NCBI RefSeq assembly: GCF_009765975.1
Contig: NZ_LMUJ01000042.1
Span: 90,268-154,267 of the forward strand
DNA: 64,000 nt
Direction of reading: 5' to 3'
From: Acidisphaera sp. S103
Lineage (GTDB): Bacteria > Pseudomonadota > Alphaproteobacteria > Acetobacterales > Acetobacteraceae
The translations under genes were made by a program, and so were the position numbers. This document shows positions 8,632-16,991 of the stretch, piece after piece (within the stretch, counting starts at the first letter, position 1; each line of letters begins with the position of its first letter). Below the pieces are notes generated by a model. That model was not told the DNA's origin. It saw only the letters and a program-made list of their open reading frames with translations, and did no database searches.

Positions 8632-9692
8632 GTGTGAAACTCCTCCGAGTGAAACTGTCCGAGCGCCCACGGGGCAGCCGGTTGGCGTCGGAACCGATCG
8701 CGATAGGCACCGGGCGGCGTTCCCAGATGCCGCAGGAAGGCGCGGCGCATCGTCTCCTCCGTCCCGAATCCGCAGTCGGCCGCCACCGCCGCCAGGCCGG
8801 CTTCGGCCTCCTCGAGCCGCCGCCGCGCCGCTTCCACGCGCATCCGGTCCACCATCAGCCCTGGCGAGACACCCAGTTCGCGCACGAACACCCGGGCGAA
8901 TTGGCGCGGGCTGAACCGCATGCGGTCCGCGAGCATCTCAACCGTCAAAGGCCGGTTCAGGTTGTCGGCGATCCAGGCGACGAGATCGTGCAACCCGGAC
9001 CCCATGGCGGTCTGCGCGGCCAGCGCGGTGCTGAACTGACCCTGGCCGCCCGGACGCCGCAGGAACATCACCAGCTCACGAGCGATCGCCAGCGCCAGAC
9101 CGTGGCCATGATCCTCCTCGACCAGGGCCAGCATCAGGTCCATCCCCGCCGTGACCCCCGCCGAGGTCCAGAAATCACCGTCACGGATGTAGATCGGCTC
9201 TGCCTCGACACGGACTGCTGGATAGAGGCGCGCCAATTGGTCGCACCACCGCCAATGCGTCACCGCGCGCCTGCCATCCAGCAAACCGGTCGCGGCGAAC
9301 ACGAACGCCCCGGTACAGACCGACGCGACCCGCCTGGATCGGCACGCCAGCGCCCGCACCGCGGCGCGTAATTCCGGCTCCTCCGCCCGATTTCGTGCTC
9401 CTTCCCCGCCGGCGAGGACCAGCGTGTCGATCGGCCGGCTGTCGGCGAGCAACTCCGCCAGCGACCGCCCCGCCGCCACACCCACGCCGCATGTGGTGGC
9501 AGCCGCGCCCGACCCGTTGCTGGCCGGTACGACCGCCACTTCCACGTCATACAGCGGCACGGCCGCCGCCTTCAGCCGTCCCGCCTGGCCAAACACCTCC
9601 GCCGGACCCGCGAGGTCAAGCAATTGGGCCGGGGCGGGTGCGATGATCAGCGCACGCTTCGGCGGCTGGGTGATCGTGAGTGGCGTATTCAT
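8628..9692 (-). CDS. GlxA-family transcriptional regulator (DJ-1/PfpI + AraC HTH)
   Basis: Regulator of 354 residues with an N-terminal amidotransferase-like DJ-1/PfpI domain (about 10-190; VCTGAFVFAATGLL at the elbow) and a C-terminal AraC-type double helix-turn-helix (about 225-335; FSPRQFARVFVRELGVSP, then DCGFGTEETMRRAF). In this family the amidase-like domain senses small nitrogenous ligands and is usually not an active enzyme. It overlaps the isonitrile-hydratase-like gene by four bases. An inverted repeat 26-62 bases upstream of the start is a candidate operator for autoregulation. Confidence 0.9.
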   Translation of the reverse strand: MNTPLTITQPPKRALIIAPAPAQLLDLAGPAEVFGQAGRLKAAAVPLYDVEVAVVPASNGSGAAATTCGVGVAAGRSLAELLADSRPIDTLVLAGGEGARNRAEEPELRAAVRALACRSRRVASVCTGAFVFAATGLLDGRRAVTHWRWCDQLARLYPAVRVEAEPIYIRDGDFWTSAGVTAGMDLMLALVEEDHGHGLALAIARELVMFLRRPGGQGQFSTALAAQTAMGSGLHDLVAWIADNLNRPLTVEMLADRMRFSPRQFARVFVRELGVSPGLMVDRMRVEAARRRLEEAEAGLAAVAADCGFGTEETMRRAFLRHLGTPPGAYRDRFRRQPAAPWALGQFHSEEFHT

Positions 9693-9717
9693 GGCGCGAC
9701 GTTGCCAGGGCTGGGCT

Positions 9718-9754
9718 ATGGCAGCAATGACATTGTCCCCACCATTTCTGCCAT
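9718..9754. promoter_or_regulatory. Inverted repeat, candidate operator upstream of the GlxA-type regulator
   Basis: Arms ATGGCAGCAATG and CATTTCTGCCAT pair at 11 of 12 positions across a 13-base spacer. The element lies between the stop of the glycosyltransferase gene and the start of the GlxA-type regulator, both on the minus strand. GlxA/AraC-type regulators often bind such spaced half-sites, so autoregulation of the regulator-hydratase operon is plausible. A terminator for the upstream gene is the alternative, but no T-run follows. Confidence 0.42.
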
Positions 9755-9768
9755 AAAACTACAAAGGG

Positions 9769-11214
9769 CTACCGATTCTGCGCCGCCAGACCGCTCCGAA
9801 CCTGAAGCCCCCACCGCCGCTGCCCGGTCAGGAACGACACCCATCCCAGGGCAGCCCCGCTGTGCCGCAGCACCTGGAACGTGAACGGCTCGATCACCGC
9901 CGCCACAACCGCCCAGACCAGGTTGGCCCGAGCCATATCGCCCAGCCAACGGCGGTACAGCAGCAACGACCACAGATAGAACGCCAGATCCAAACCGATC
10001 TTCGCCGCGATCACCCAAGCGACCGGCGCCACCACCGCCGATTGCCCCGCCACCAGCGCAACCAGCAGCAACACAACGCTGGTCAGGCCATACAGCGGCT
10101 GCATCGTATCGAACGCCTTCACCGGCAGCATGCGCGTCCCCAATCGGCCATACCGCGCATTGCCCACCATATGCCGGTACCAAAGCTGCGTTTGCAGAAA
10201 CCCACCGAACCAGCGTCGCCGCTGCCGCAGGAAAGCACCCACGCTAGCCGGCGCATCGGTCCGCGCCCTGGCGCCTCCGATCACATCGGTATGCCAGTCC
10301 AGACCATGCCCCACCGCGTAATCGCGCAGCCGATGCGTCAGCTCGTAATCCTCGACCAGGCAGTCGGGATCGAACCCGCCCACATCCAGCACCGCCTGCC
10401 GCCGATAAGCCGCGAAAGCGCCGGAGATCAACAGCAGTCCACCCTGCCGCGACCACGCATAGCGCGACAGGAAGTTCCGCATGTATTCATAGGTCTGGAA
10501 CCACTGAAACAGTCGCCCGCTCAGGTCCCGGCCGCAGATCGGAAACAGCACACCGGTCGCCGCCACCAAGGCCCGATCACGAGCGAACGCCAGCCGCATC
10601 GCCGCGACCGCATCAGGTTCCAGGATCGTGTCGGAATCCACCGTCAGGACCAACTCAGTCCCAACCCCCTCCATCGCCATGTTCAACGCCCGCGCTTTCC
10701 CACCATGCGGCAGTCGCAGCCAGCGCAGCGACGGATACCGTTCGGATGGCCCGCTCATCCGCCCCAACTCCGGCTGCACCAGCCCATAGTCCCGCATCAG
10801 CAGCGCGGCGGTCCCGTCATCCGAACCGTCATCGGCGATCACCACCACCTCCGGCGGCTGGGTCTGCGCCAACAAACCGGCGATGGTCACCGGCAGCACC
10901 GCTGCCTCATTCCGAGCCGCCACGATCACACCAAGACTTGGCCGCTCCCCCGGATCGGCCACCACCGGCCGCCGCAGCAGCGGCAACGTCTGCGCGAAGA
11001 CGAACAACAGCAGCACGGTGTCGTAACCGACATACGCCAGCCCGACCGACCAGGTGAAAACGTTCCCTGCCCCGAAAACCCGAGCGAACAGCACGATCCA
11101 AAGCAGCAGCACGCCGCCATGGATCAGCACCGCCCGCAGCGGTGTCGGCGGCGGAACATAGCGCGGCGAGACGGCATGGCGGATACGATCGAGGTCGCTG
11201 GTCAAGCCTGTCAT
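9769..11214 (-). CDS. Membrane glycosyltransferase family 2 (cellulose/chitin synthase-like)
   Basis: Processive-type GT2 enzyme of 481 residues. Two N-terminal membrane helices (about 30-75) precede the GT-A domain. The catalytic marks are present: ADDGSDDG, VDSDT (DxD), the base region VEDYELTHR, and QRRRW, the acceptor/processivity motif of cellulose, chitin and hyaluronan synthase relatives. Three or four C-terminal helices follow (about 365-450). The ATG chosen leaves 78 bases to the divergent cytochrome gene; a GTG 28 codons upstream is open but would overlap that gene's start. A role in an exopolysaccharide or glycolipid is inferred from the family; no partner genes are adjacent. Confidence 0.87.
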   Translation of the reverse strand: MTGLTSDLDRIRHAVSPRYVPPPTPLRAVLIHGGVLLLWIVLFARVFGAGNVFTWSVGLAYVGYDTVLLLFVFAQTLPLLRRPVVADPGERPSLGVIVAARNEAAVLPVTIAGLLAQTQPPEVVVIADDGSDDGTAALLMRDYGLVQPELGRMSGPSERYPSLRWLRLPHGGKARALNMAMEGVGTELVLTVDSDTILEPDAVAAMRLAFARDRALVAATGVLFPICGRDLSGRLFQWFQTYEYMRNFLSRYAWSRQGGLLLISGAFAAYRRQAVLDVGGFDPDCLVEDYELTHRLRDYAVGHGLDWHTDVIGGARARTDAPASVGAFLRQRRRWFGGFLQTQLWYRHMVGNARYGRLGTRMLPVKAFDTMQPLYGLTSVVLLLVALVAGQSAVVAPVAWVIAAKIGLDLAFYLWSLLLYRRWLGDMARANLVWAVVAAVIEPFTFQVLRHSGAALGWVSFLTGQRRWGLQVRSGLAAQNR

Positions 11215-11292
11215 ACAGATGGTCACCGTTTCGTCGCGGATGGGATGCGGTTGCCCGCTTGCAAATGGATCAGCGTCGCGAATATCAACCCG

Positions 11293-11886
11293 ATGCACTC
11301 ACATAGACCGGAACCGCTTCGACGTTATTCCCGGGTCGCGGCAACTTTACACTGGCTGATCGCCGCCCTCATTGCGATCAATGTAACGCTCGGTTTCACG
11401 GCCGAGCTGTTTCCCGACGCCTGGATCCGCCCGGCCATCGACCTGCACAAATCCGTCGGCTTCACCGTGCTCGGCCTGGTGCTGCTGCGGATCCTGTGGC
11501 GCCTCTCCCATCCGCCACCGCCACTGCCGCGATCCTACCCCAGGCTGGAGCGGATCGGCGCCCACGCCGCCCATATCGCGCTCTACGGCCTGATCTTGCT
11601 GCTGCCGATTTCCGGCTGGATGCACGATTCCGCGTTCAAGGACGCCGCCGCCCATCCGTTGCAAATCTTCTGGATCATCCCCTGGTTCCGCATCGGCGCC
11701 CTCGCCCATCTGGAACCGGCGACGAAGGAGGTCGTCCACGGCCAGCTATTCGCCCTGCACGTCTGGGCCGGCTACGCGCTGTACGCCTTGGTCGCGCTGC
11801 ACATCCTGGCCGCGCTGAAGCATCAGTTCATCGACCGGGAGCCGGAATTCCAGCGGATGCGCATAGGCCGGCCACCGGCCACATAA
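11293..11886 (+). CDS. Cytochrome b561 family protein
   Basis: Small di-haem membrane cytochrome of 197 residues with four predicted transmembrane helices. Candidate haem-ligand histidines are in ATLHWLIA (helix 1), DLHKSVG (helix 2), HAAHIALYG (helix 3) and LHVWAGYALYALVALHIL (helix 4), the pattern of CybB-like proteins that oxidise quinol or pass electrons to periplasmic acceptors. It is divergent from the GT2 gene and ends two bases before the convergent comF stop. No clear ribosome site is visible. No dedicated redox partner is adjacent. Confidence 0.88.
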   Translation: MHSHRPEPLRRYSRVAATLHWLIAALIAINVTLGFTAELFPDAWIRPAIDLHKSVGFTVLGLVLLRILWRLSHPPPPLPRSYPRLERIGAHAAHIALYGLILLLPISGWMHDSAFKDAAAHPLQIFWIIPWFRIGALAHLEPATKEVVHGQLFALHVWAGYALYALVALHILAALKHQFIDREPEFQRMRIGRPPAT

Positions 11887-11888
11887 CG

Positions 11889-12608
11889 CTAATTCAACCG
11901 CGGGTCAGGCACCCGCGCCGCCACCAGCACATCCACCGCCAGTGCCCCCGCCTCCAGCAACGCCGCCGTACAGGCATTGGCCGTCGCCCCCGACGTCATC
12001 ACGTCGTCAACCAACAGCACCGCCCGGCCCGCAACCACCCCAACCCGAGACGGCCGCACCACAAACGACCCTGCTACCTCGCGCGCCCGCTCCTCCGGCG
12101 ACTTCTCATCCAACGGCGCCGTCCGCCGGGTCCGAACCAACGCGTCGGGCACCACGGCGCGGCCCGCCAGCCGCCCCACCGCGTAAGCCAGCACCGCCGC
12201 CTGGTTATACTTGCGCTCAAACAACCGCCGCCGGTGCAGCGGCACCGGGATCAGCACATCAGCCCGCCCCAGCAGCGCCGCACCGGCTCGGGTCATCATC
12301 GGAGCCAGGATCTGGGCCAGTTCGACCCGATCGCCATGCTTCAGCGGCAGGATCAGCCGCCGCGCCTGCTCGTCATACCGCAACGCCGCCCTGGCCTGCC
12401 GGAACAGCGGCGCATGCGCGCGGCACCCCGGACACAATTCCTCCGGCCCGCCTTGCTCCACCGAGGCAAACGGCACCCCGCAGCCGGCACACAGCGGGGC
12501 GGTAACGAAATTCGTTCCACCGAAGCAAGCCGCGCAAAGCTGCCCCTGCACCACAACCGCATTGTCGCACGCTGCACAGCGCGGCGGCAGCAGCAGATCG
12601 AGCGCCAT
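11889..12608 (-). CDS. comF: ComF family phosphoribosyltransferase-like protein
   Basis: ComF/GntX family protein, about 239 residues from the start chosen. An N-terminal zinc-ribbon-like part has CxxC pairs (PPRCAAC, LCAAC, LCAGCG, LCPGC), and a type I phosphoribosyltransferase fold carries the PRPP loop VLLVDDVMTSGAT. ComF proteins aid DNA uptake in naturally competent bacteria, where they appear to support handling of the incoming single strand. The start is uncertain: a GTG six codons earlier follows GGGGAAG. It lies downstream of the four-domain rhodanese gene on the same strand, about 37 bases away, and a methyltransferase is divergent from that unit. Confidence 0.87.
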   Translation of the reverse strand: MALDLLLPPRCAACDNAVVVQGQLCAACFGGTNFVTAPLCAGCGVPFASVEQGGPEELCPGCRAHAPLFRQARAALRYDEQARRLILPLKHGDRVELAQILAPMMTRAGAALLGRADVLIPVPLHRRRLFERKYNQAAVLAYAVGRLAGRAVVPDALVRTRRTAPLDEKSPEERAREVAGSFVVRPSRVGVVAGRAVLLVDDVMTSGATANACTAALLEAGALAVDVLVAARVPDPRLN

Positions 12609-12645
12609 TCGCCCGGCCTGCCGCACCTTCCCCGCGATGCCAGGA

Positions 12646-14250
12646 TCAGGCAGCAGCGTCGGTTTCTCCGGGAATGCCGAACACGACCGAACCATCGCGC
12701 TCGATCTCATGCACCAGGTCGATTTCCCACGACAGATAGGCGTTCATGGCTTCCTCGACCCCCGAGTTCCGGTCGTACGGCCGCAGATAGAAATCGATGC
12801 ACGCCTCATCCGGCGGCGTGGTGCGGTCCTTCACCAGCGGCCGGCCGAAGGCGTGCCAGGCATCCGTGCCGCCATCCAGCACATGCACCTCGGCACGGGT
12901 CAGCCCCTGCACTTCCGGCACTGCCAACCTGGCCAGCATGCCATCCGGAGACGTGACCACCACATGCTTGGCCGTCGCCAGTTGCGGCTTAAGCGCATCC
13001 AGCCGAGCCCGCACGCCCCAAATCGCACCGGGGATATGCCCATCCCGGAAGTCGACGCTGCGCCCCAGGTCGAGCACCACCGTGCCCGCCCCACTATCCA
13101 GCAACTGTACCAGCCCGCTGACGTCCAGCCGGTTCACCGGCATCGCCAGTTCCGGCACCGGAACAGCCGCGGCGCCGGTCGCACTGATCGCGTCCAGGCC
13201 GCCCTCGACCACGAAGACATCCCGGTGCCCCATCTGCCGCAGCCACGCCCCGGCCATGCGCGCCCGCACGCCGGTATCGTCCACCAGCACGATACGGGCG
13301 TTCTTCACCCCGATCCAGGTGTCGGTCGCCTGCACCAACTGCCCACCCGGCGCGTTCCGGCTGTTCGGGCGATGCCCGGCCCGGAATTCAACCGGATCGC
13401 GCACATCCAGCACGTACAGCGTGCGGTCGGGATCGTCCTCAAACCGTGTCAGGTCAAGCGGTCCGATCACCCCCACACCGGACTGTTCCGCGAAGGCCTG
13501 TGCCCGCTGCAGCGCCAGCGCCAGAGTCTTCGGGGTGCCAGGCTCGAACCGCTCCGTCCGCCCGCGCTCGCACCGTAGCCCGGCGAGTTCCCAGCCCATC
13601 GTCCCATTCCGCAGCGCCACCACCTTATTGGGTATCCCCGCTCGGCGCAGGCTTTCGGCGCCCATGATGCTGCGGGTGCGGCCGGCGCAGTTGACCACCA
13701 CCAGGGTCTTCGCATCGGGCACCATGTCGCCGATGCGGTACGCCAGCTCGCCGCCCGGCACGCTGATCCCGGTGGGGATCGACATGCGGGTGAATTCCTC
13801 CAGCGTGCGGCTGTCCAGCACCACCATATCGCGGCCGGAATCGATCAAGGCCTTCAGGTCGGGCGCATCGACGCTCTCGGTGCCGTAATGGTGTTCGACC
13901 CATTCGCCGAACGCCTTGGACGGGACGTTGACCCCGCTGAACAGCACATAACCCGCCGCCTCCCACGCCTTGGTGCCGCCCTCCAGGACGGAAACATCCG
14001 TGGCGCCGATAGACTCCAGCCATGCCGCCAGCGTCTCTGCGATGCCCCGCCCATCATCGACACAGCAAATCCGTGTGGACAGCCGCGGCAGCAGCGCCCG
14101 AGCCCGGATTTCTTTCCGGCCCAGCCCGCAGGGGATCGCCCAGAACAGATGCGAGGCGCCGAATTCCCCGTCCTCGCGTGCATCCAGCAACGCGAGTTCC
14201 TGCCCATCCGTGGTCCAGCCAAGCAATGTGGCAGCGCTGATGCGGTTCAT
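12646..14250 (-). CDS. Four-domain rhodanese-related sulfurtransferase
   Basis: Protein of 534 residues made of four rhodanese-like domains (roughly 1-110, 125-235, 270-370, 385-480) and a C-terminal tail. Only the second domain keeps a catalytic cysteine loop (NCAGRTRS). The first has CVDDGRG, the third VDDTGVR and the fourth TSPDGML at the equivalent position, so these probably do not carry persulfide. Such multi-domain proteins move sulfane sulfur in the cytoplasm; the donor and acceptor are unknown. AGGA lies nine bases before the ATG. It is upstream of comF and divergent from a methyltransferase gene. Confidence 0.86.
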   Translation of the reverse strand: MNRISAATLLGWTTDGQELALLDAREDGEFGASHLFWAIPCGLGRKEIRARALLPRLSTRICCVDDGRGIAETLAAWLESIGATDVSVLEGGTKAWEAAGYVLFSGVNVPSKAFGEWVEHHYGTESVDAPDLKALIDSGRDMVVLDSRTLEEFTRMSIPTGISVPGGELAYRIGDMVPDAKTLVVVNCAGRTRSIMGAESLRRAGIPNKVVALRNGTMGWELAGLRCERGRTERFEPGTPKTLALALQRAQAFAEQSGVGVIGPLDLTRFEDDPDRTLYVLDVRDPVEFRAGHRPNSRNAPGGQLVQATDTWIGVKNARIVLVDDTGVRARMAGAWLRQMGHRDVFVVEGGLDAISATGAAAVPVPELAMPVNRLDVSGLVQLLDSGAGTVVLDLGRSVDFRDGHIPGAIWGVRARLDALKPQLATAKHVVVTSPDGMLARLAVPEVQGLTRAEVHVLDGGTDAWHAFGRPLVKDRTTPPDEACIDFYLRPYDRNSGVEEAMNAYLSWEIDLVHEIERDGSVVFGIPGETDAAA

Positions 14251-14335
14251 TTGTCAAAATCCTATAGTAGTACCGGACGGTAGGCCGTAGCCGGACGACT
14301 TGGCAACGCATCTCCGTGAGCGCACATGCCGGTTC

Positions 14336-15121
14336 ATGGACTCCATGCTGGTATTTGATCGCAAAGCCGTTCGCCGCCACCGCGACCGTGCGGCCACGAC
14401 AGTGGATCGAGTGGCGGATGTGCTGCGCGACGCCGCCGAACGGCTGCTGGACCGGCTGGACGATACCAACCGGCGCTTCACCGACGCCCTGGATGTCGGC
14501 GGCCGCGGCGTCGTCGCCCCAATGCTGCGCCAGCGCGGCTTACAGGTGGTCAGTTGCGACCTGTCCCCCGCAATGGCCGCCCTGAACGGCACCCCGAGCG
14601 TCGCCGCCGACGAGGAATACCTGCCCTTCGCCCCGAACAGCTTCGACCTGATCGTCGCCAGCCTGTCCCTGCATTGGGTCAACGACCTGCCGGGTGCGCT
14701 GCTGCAACTGCGTCAGGCCCTGCGGCCGGAGGGCCTGCTGCTCGCCAGTCTGCCCGCCCTGGGCACCCTGTCCGAATTGCGCACCGCCCTGACCGAGGCC
14801 GAGGCCGAGATAACAGGCGGCGCCTCCCCCCGCGTCTCTCCATTCCCGGAACTACGGGATTGCGCTCATCTGCTGCAACGCGCCGGCTTCGCATTGCCCG
14901 TGGCGGATATGGAGGAGATCCGACTGCTATACGCCGATCCACTCGCACTGCTGGCCGATTTGCGCGCCGCTGGCGAAACCAACGCCATCCGCCAACGCGC
15001 TCGCGTTGCCCCCTCTCGCGCGATTTTCCCCGCCGCACTGGCAAGACTGCCGATCGAAACCGAGCGGGTCGCGGTCACGCTACGGATGGCGGTGATGACC
15101 GGATGGGCGCCGGGGCGTTGA
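14336..15121 (+). CDS. SAM-dependent methyltransferase (BioC/NDUFAF5-like)
   Basis: Class I methyltransferase of about 261 residues. It opens with VFDRKAVRRHRDRA, typical of the alphaproteobacterial relatives of mitochondrial NDUFAF5. Then come a SAM-binding glycine motif (DVGGRGVVAP), the acidic strand end VVSCDLS, and the FDLIVASLSLHWVNDLPG post-motif region shared with BioC. The start could be either of two ATGs three codons apart, and no strong ribosome site marks one. It is divergent from the rhodanese-comF unit. NDUFAF5 hydroxylates a complex I subunit rather than methylating it, so the chemistry of this homologue is open. Confidence 0.8.
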   Translation: MDSMLVFDRKAVRRHRDRAATTVDRVADVLRDAAERLLDRLDDTNRRFTDALDVGGRGVVAPMLRQRGLQVVSCDLSPAMAALNGTPSVAADEEYLPFAPNSFDLIVASLSLHWVNDLPGALLQLRQALRPEGLLLASLPALGTLSELRTALTEAEAEITGGASPRVSPFPELRDCAHLLQRAGFALPVADMEEIRLLYADPLALLADLRAAGETNAIRQRARVAPSRAIFPAALARLPIETERVAVTLRMAVMTGWAPGR

Positions 15122-15256
15122 CCGACCATACCTCAGTCGCGAGAGAACCCTCGTCATGGCCCGGCCTCAGCCTGATTCGCCACGATAACGTGCCGGATCA
15201 TGCTGACACCGAGGCACGACAAACCAAGACCCGACTGTAAAGCCGGACGCGACATA

Positions 15257-15601
15257 TCAGGCGACTTTACTGATAACGAAGTCCACATGCACGGCATCAT
15301 ATGGAAAAACGATTCGCCCTGCTTCGTCCTTCTCCAAGACATCCACTTTCAGCAGCGCCTGAACATCGCCATGGACAGTTTTCACATCATGACCGACAAG
15401 CCGCGCCGCGCCGCGCACGCTCATCGGACCCTGCCCCGCCATAGCTCGAATCAGCTCCCAACGACGCGGCGTGAGGGCCTTCCAAAGCAACTCAACCGTT
15501 GCGAACGAAACACGCTCCCCCTGACGCTCCCCCCCGAAGGCCAAGGCCGCGCGCTGCTTCATTTGCTCTATACTCGAGACACCGATCGTGACCGTATTCA
15601 C
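15257..15601 (-). CDS. TumA-like antitoxin, HTH DNA-binding protein
   Basis: Antitoxin partner of a TumE-type toxin, 114 residues. The C-terminal half is a winged-helix segment (GPMSVRGAARLVGHDVKTV, then VFPYDAVHVDF) that fits the HVO_A0114/MarR-like DNA-binding family found beside TumE. The GTG start overlaps the toxin stop as GTGA and has GGAGG upstream. The order is toxin first and antitoxin second, with translational coupling. It probably represses its own operon through the paired palindromes just upstream of the toxin gene. Confidence 0.75.
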   Translation of the reverse strand: MNTVTIGVSSIEQMKQRAALAFGGERQGERVSFATVELLWKALTPRRWELIRAMAGQGPMSVRGAARLVGHDVKTVHGDVQALLKVDVLEKDEAGRIVFPYDAVHVDFVISKVA

Positions 15602-15885
15602 CGCTTGGCCCTCCACGCTTCTACATCAGCCCAAAAATCAGCTTGCAAGGTCTCCAAGTCGACGAAGCGATAGGGGACCTCGCGCTCCTCAACGTGCTTG
15701 TGGTCGCCTTTGCCAGCCTCGTTGTCATAGCGCATGAAGCAAACACCCCCAGCCACCAATGCCAAACGATACTTGAAAGCATGAATACAGCCGACAAGCG
15801 GCTTTGGCACCCGCCAGATAACCAGTTCCACCTTGTCCGTTTCCGATAGCCAAAGGCGCTCGCGGAGCAACAACTCAGCTTTCAT
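15598..15885 (-). CDS. TumE-family toxin (DUF6516)
   Basis: Small protein of 95 residues with the hallmark RYDNEAGKGDHKH segment of the TumE/DUF6516 toxin family. The KYRLALV region before it and the DLETLQADFWADV tail also fit. The ATG is chosen from family length. It has no Shine-Dalgarno sequence; the bases just upstream are instead a palindrome, which suggests leaderless or weak translation. An in-frame GTG 16 codons upstream is a less likely start. The gene precedes and overlaps its antitoxin. Members of this family are thought to act on RNA; I infer that here. Confidence 0.78.
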   Translation of the reverse strand: MKAELLLRERLWLSETDKVELVIWRVPKPLVGCIHAFKYRLALVAGGVCFMRYDNEAGKGDHKHVEEREVPYRFVDLETLQADFWADVEAWRAKR

Positions 15886-15931
15886 GTTGGCGGATCTACC
15901 AACACTCCTATGCGTTGGCAAGATCGCCAAC
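15886..15931. promoter_or_regulatory. Two tandem palindromic operators upstream of the TumE toxin
   Basis: Two near-identical inverted repeats, GTTGG-N8-CCAAC, lie at 15886-15903 and 15914-15931 with centres 28 bp apart. Each is followed by ACT, and both share GATC in the spacer. The first abuts the toxin ATG. Two palindromes of one sequence just upstream of a toxin-antitoxin operon are what a dimeric autoregulatory antitoxin would need. Confidence 0.62.
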
Positions 15932-16022
15932 ACTTAGCGGCCGATCGGCTCGGGGTCATGGCGCCGATGGTGATGGTGACCCCATGGTGCCAAGTTTGCC
16001 CGGGTGTCCGACTTTATGCGGC

Positions 16023-16901
16023 CTACCGGGCACCCTCACTGGCCGCGGAACGCCCGCGCAGAAACCGCAGCACTGCCGCGTTGAACGCCTCCGGCTTCTC
16101 CCACGCGACCGAGTGCCCGGCATCGTCGATCACCACCCATTCGTGATGCTTGATATGGCCGGCCCACACCCGCATCAGCGCCTGCGGCGCATACAGATCG
16201 GCGTCAGCCACCACAACCAGCGTCGGAACCTCGATCGTTTCGACCTTGGCGAACGTGTTTGGAGTACGCAACGGCTGCGCCGGCGCGCCCGGCTGACGGG
16301 CATTCGCCTCGATCTCGTTCCAGCGCGCCGTCCCCTCCGGATCGGCACCACGATACGACAGCCCGAGTTCGATATATTCGCCCGGCAACTTTTCCAGGCC
16401 CGGAATGGCGATCCGCTTGGTGAAATCCGTCATCACCGGTTCCGAGAACAGCCCGGTGCTCGCCGCAACGATCAGGCCGCGCAAATGCTCCTGGTGCCAC
16501 GCCGCATAATCCAGGGCCGCGAAGCCGCCGCCCGCCACCCCCAGCAGATAGAATTTCCCCAGTTTCAGATAGGTCACCAACGCGTCCAGATCGCCCGCGA
16601 TACTTCCGGATTGAGGTCCGGAGGCAGGATCGGCCACACTCTTGCCCCAACCGCGCCGATCGAACGCGATAACCCGATATCCCGCTTGGGCGAACGCCTC
16701 GTTCTGCTTCGCCCAAACCGCACTGGTGCCGGTATTGGCATGCAACAAAACGATCGGCACGCCCTGACCACCGGTATCGGTGTACCACAGCTTCACGCCC
16801 GGCAGGCTGGCCAGGGACCCACGCGCCTCGACAGCCCAGGCCGGGCTGACGGCCGCCATGACAGCCAGCAGCAGCACGGCACGCCGGATCATCGCCACCA
16901 T
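16023..16901 (-). CDS. Exported alpha/beta hydrolase-fold protein lacking the nucleophile serine
   Basis: Alpha/beta hydrolase of 292 residues with a signal peptide (RRAVLLLAVMAAVSPAWA). The fold is clear: HANTGTS near the oxyanion region, FDRRGWGKS, the late acid in VVVADADLYAP, and the catalytic histidine in DDAGHSV. At the nucleophile elbow the canonical G-x-S-x-G reads GVAGG, with Ala at residue 123; the codon is GCG. It may be a non-hydrolytic binding protein or use other chemistry. It lies between the TumE/TumA pair and a Sel1-repeat gene on the same strand, with no close operon partner. Confidence 0.82.
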   Translation of the reverse strand: MVAMIRRAVLLLAVMAAVSPAWAVEARGSLASLPGVKLWYTDTGGQGVPIVLLHANTGTSAVWAKQNEAFAQAGYRVIAFDRRGWGKSVADPASGPQSGSIAGDLDALVTYLKLGKFYLLGVAGGGFAALDYAAWHQEHLRGLIVAASTGLFSEPVMTDFTKRIAIPGLEKLPGEYIELGLSYRGADPEGTARWNEIEANARQPGAPAQPLRTPNTFAKVETIEVPTLVVVADADLYAPQALMRVWAGHIKHHEWVVIDDAGHSVAWEKPEAFNAAVLRFLRGRSAASEGAR

Positions 16902-16991
16902 CCGTAACCCCCCTCATCAGCGTGGACACACGCCCAAGGGAAGCATCATGCATGCCGCATCCGGCCGAGCAAATGCGAACCGGGGGATTGG

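Noticed and set aside
9862-11292. Long open frame on the plus strand leading into cytochrome b561
   Set aside because: It is antisense to the GT2 gene and Arg/His/Gln/Pro-rich; only the part after 11293 looks like a protein.
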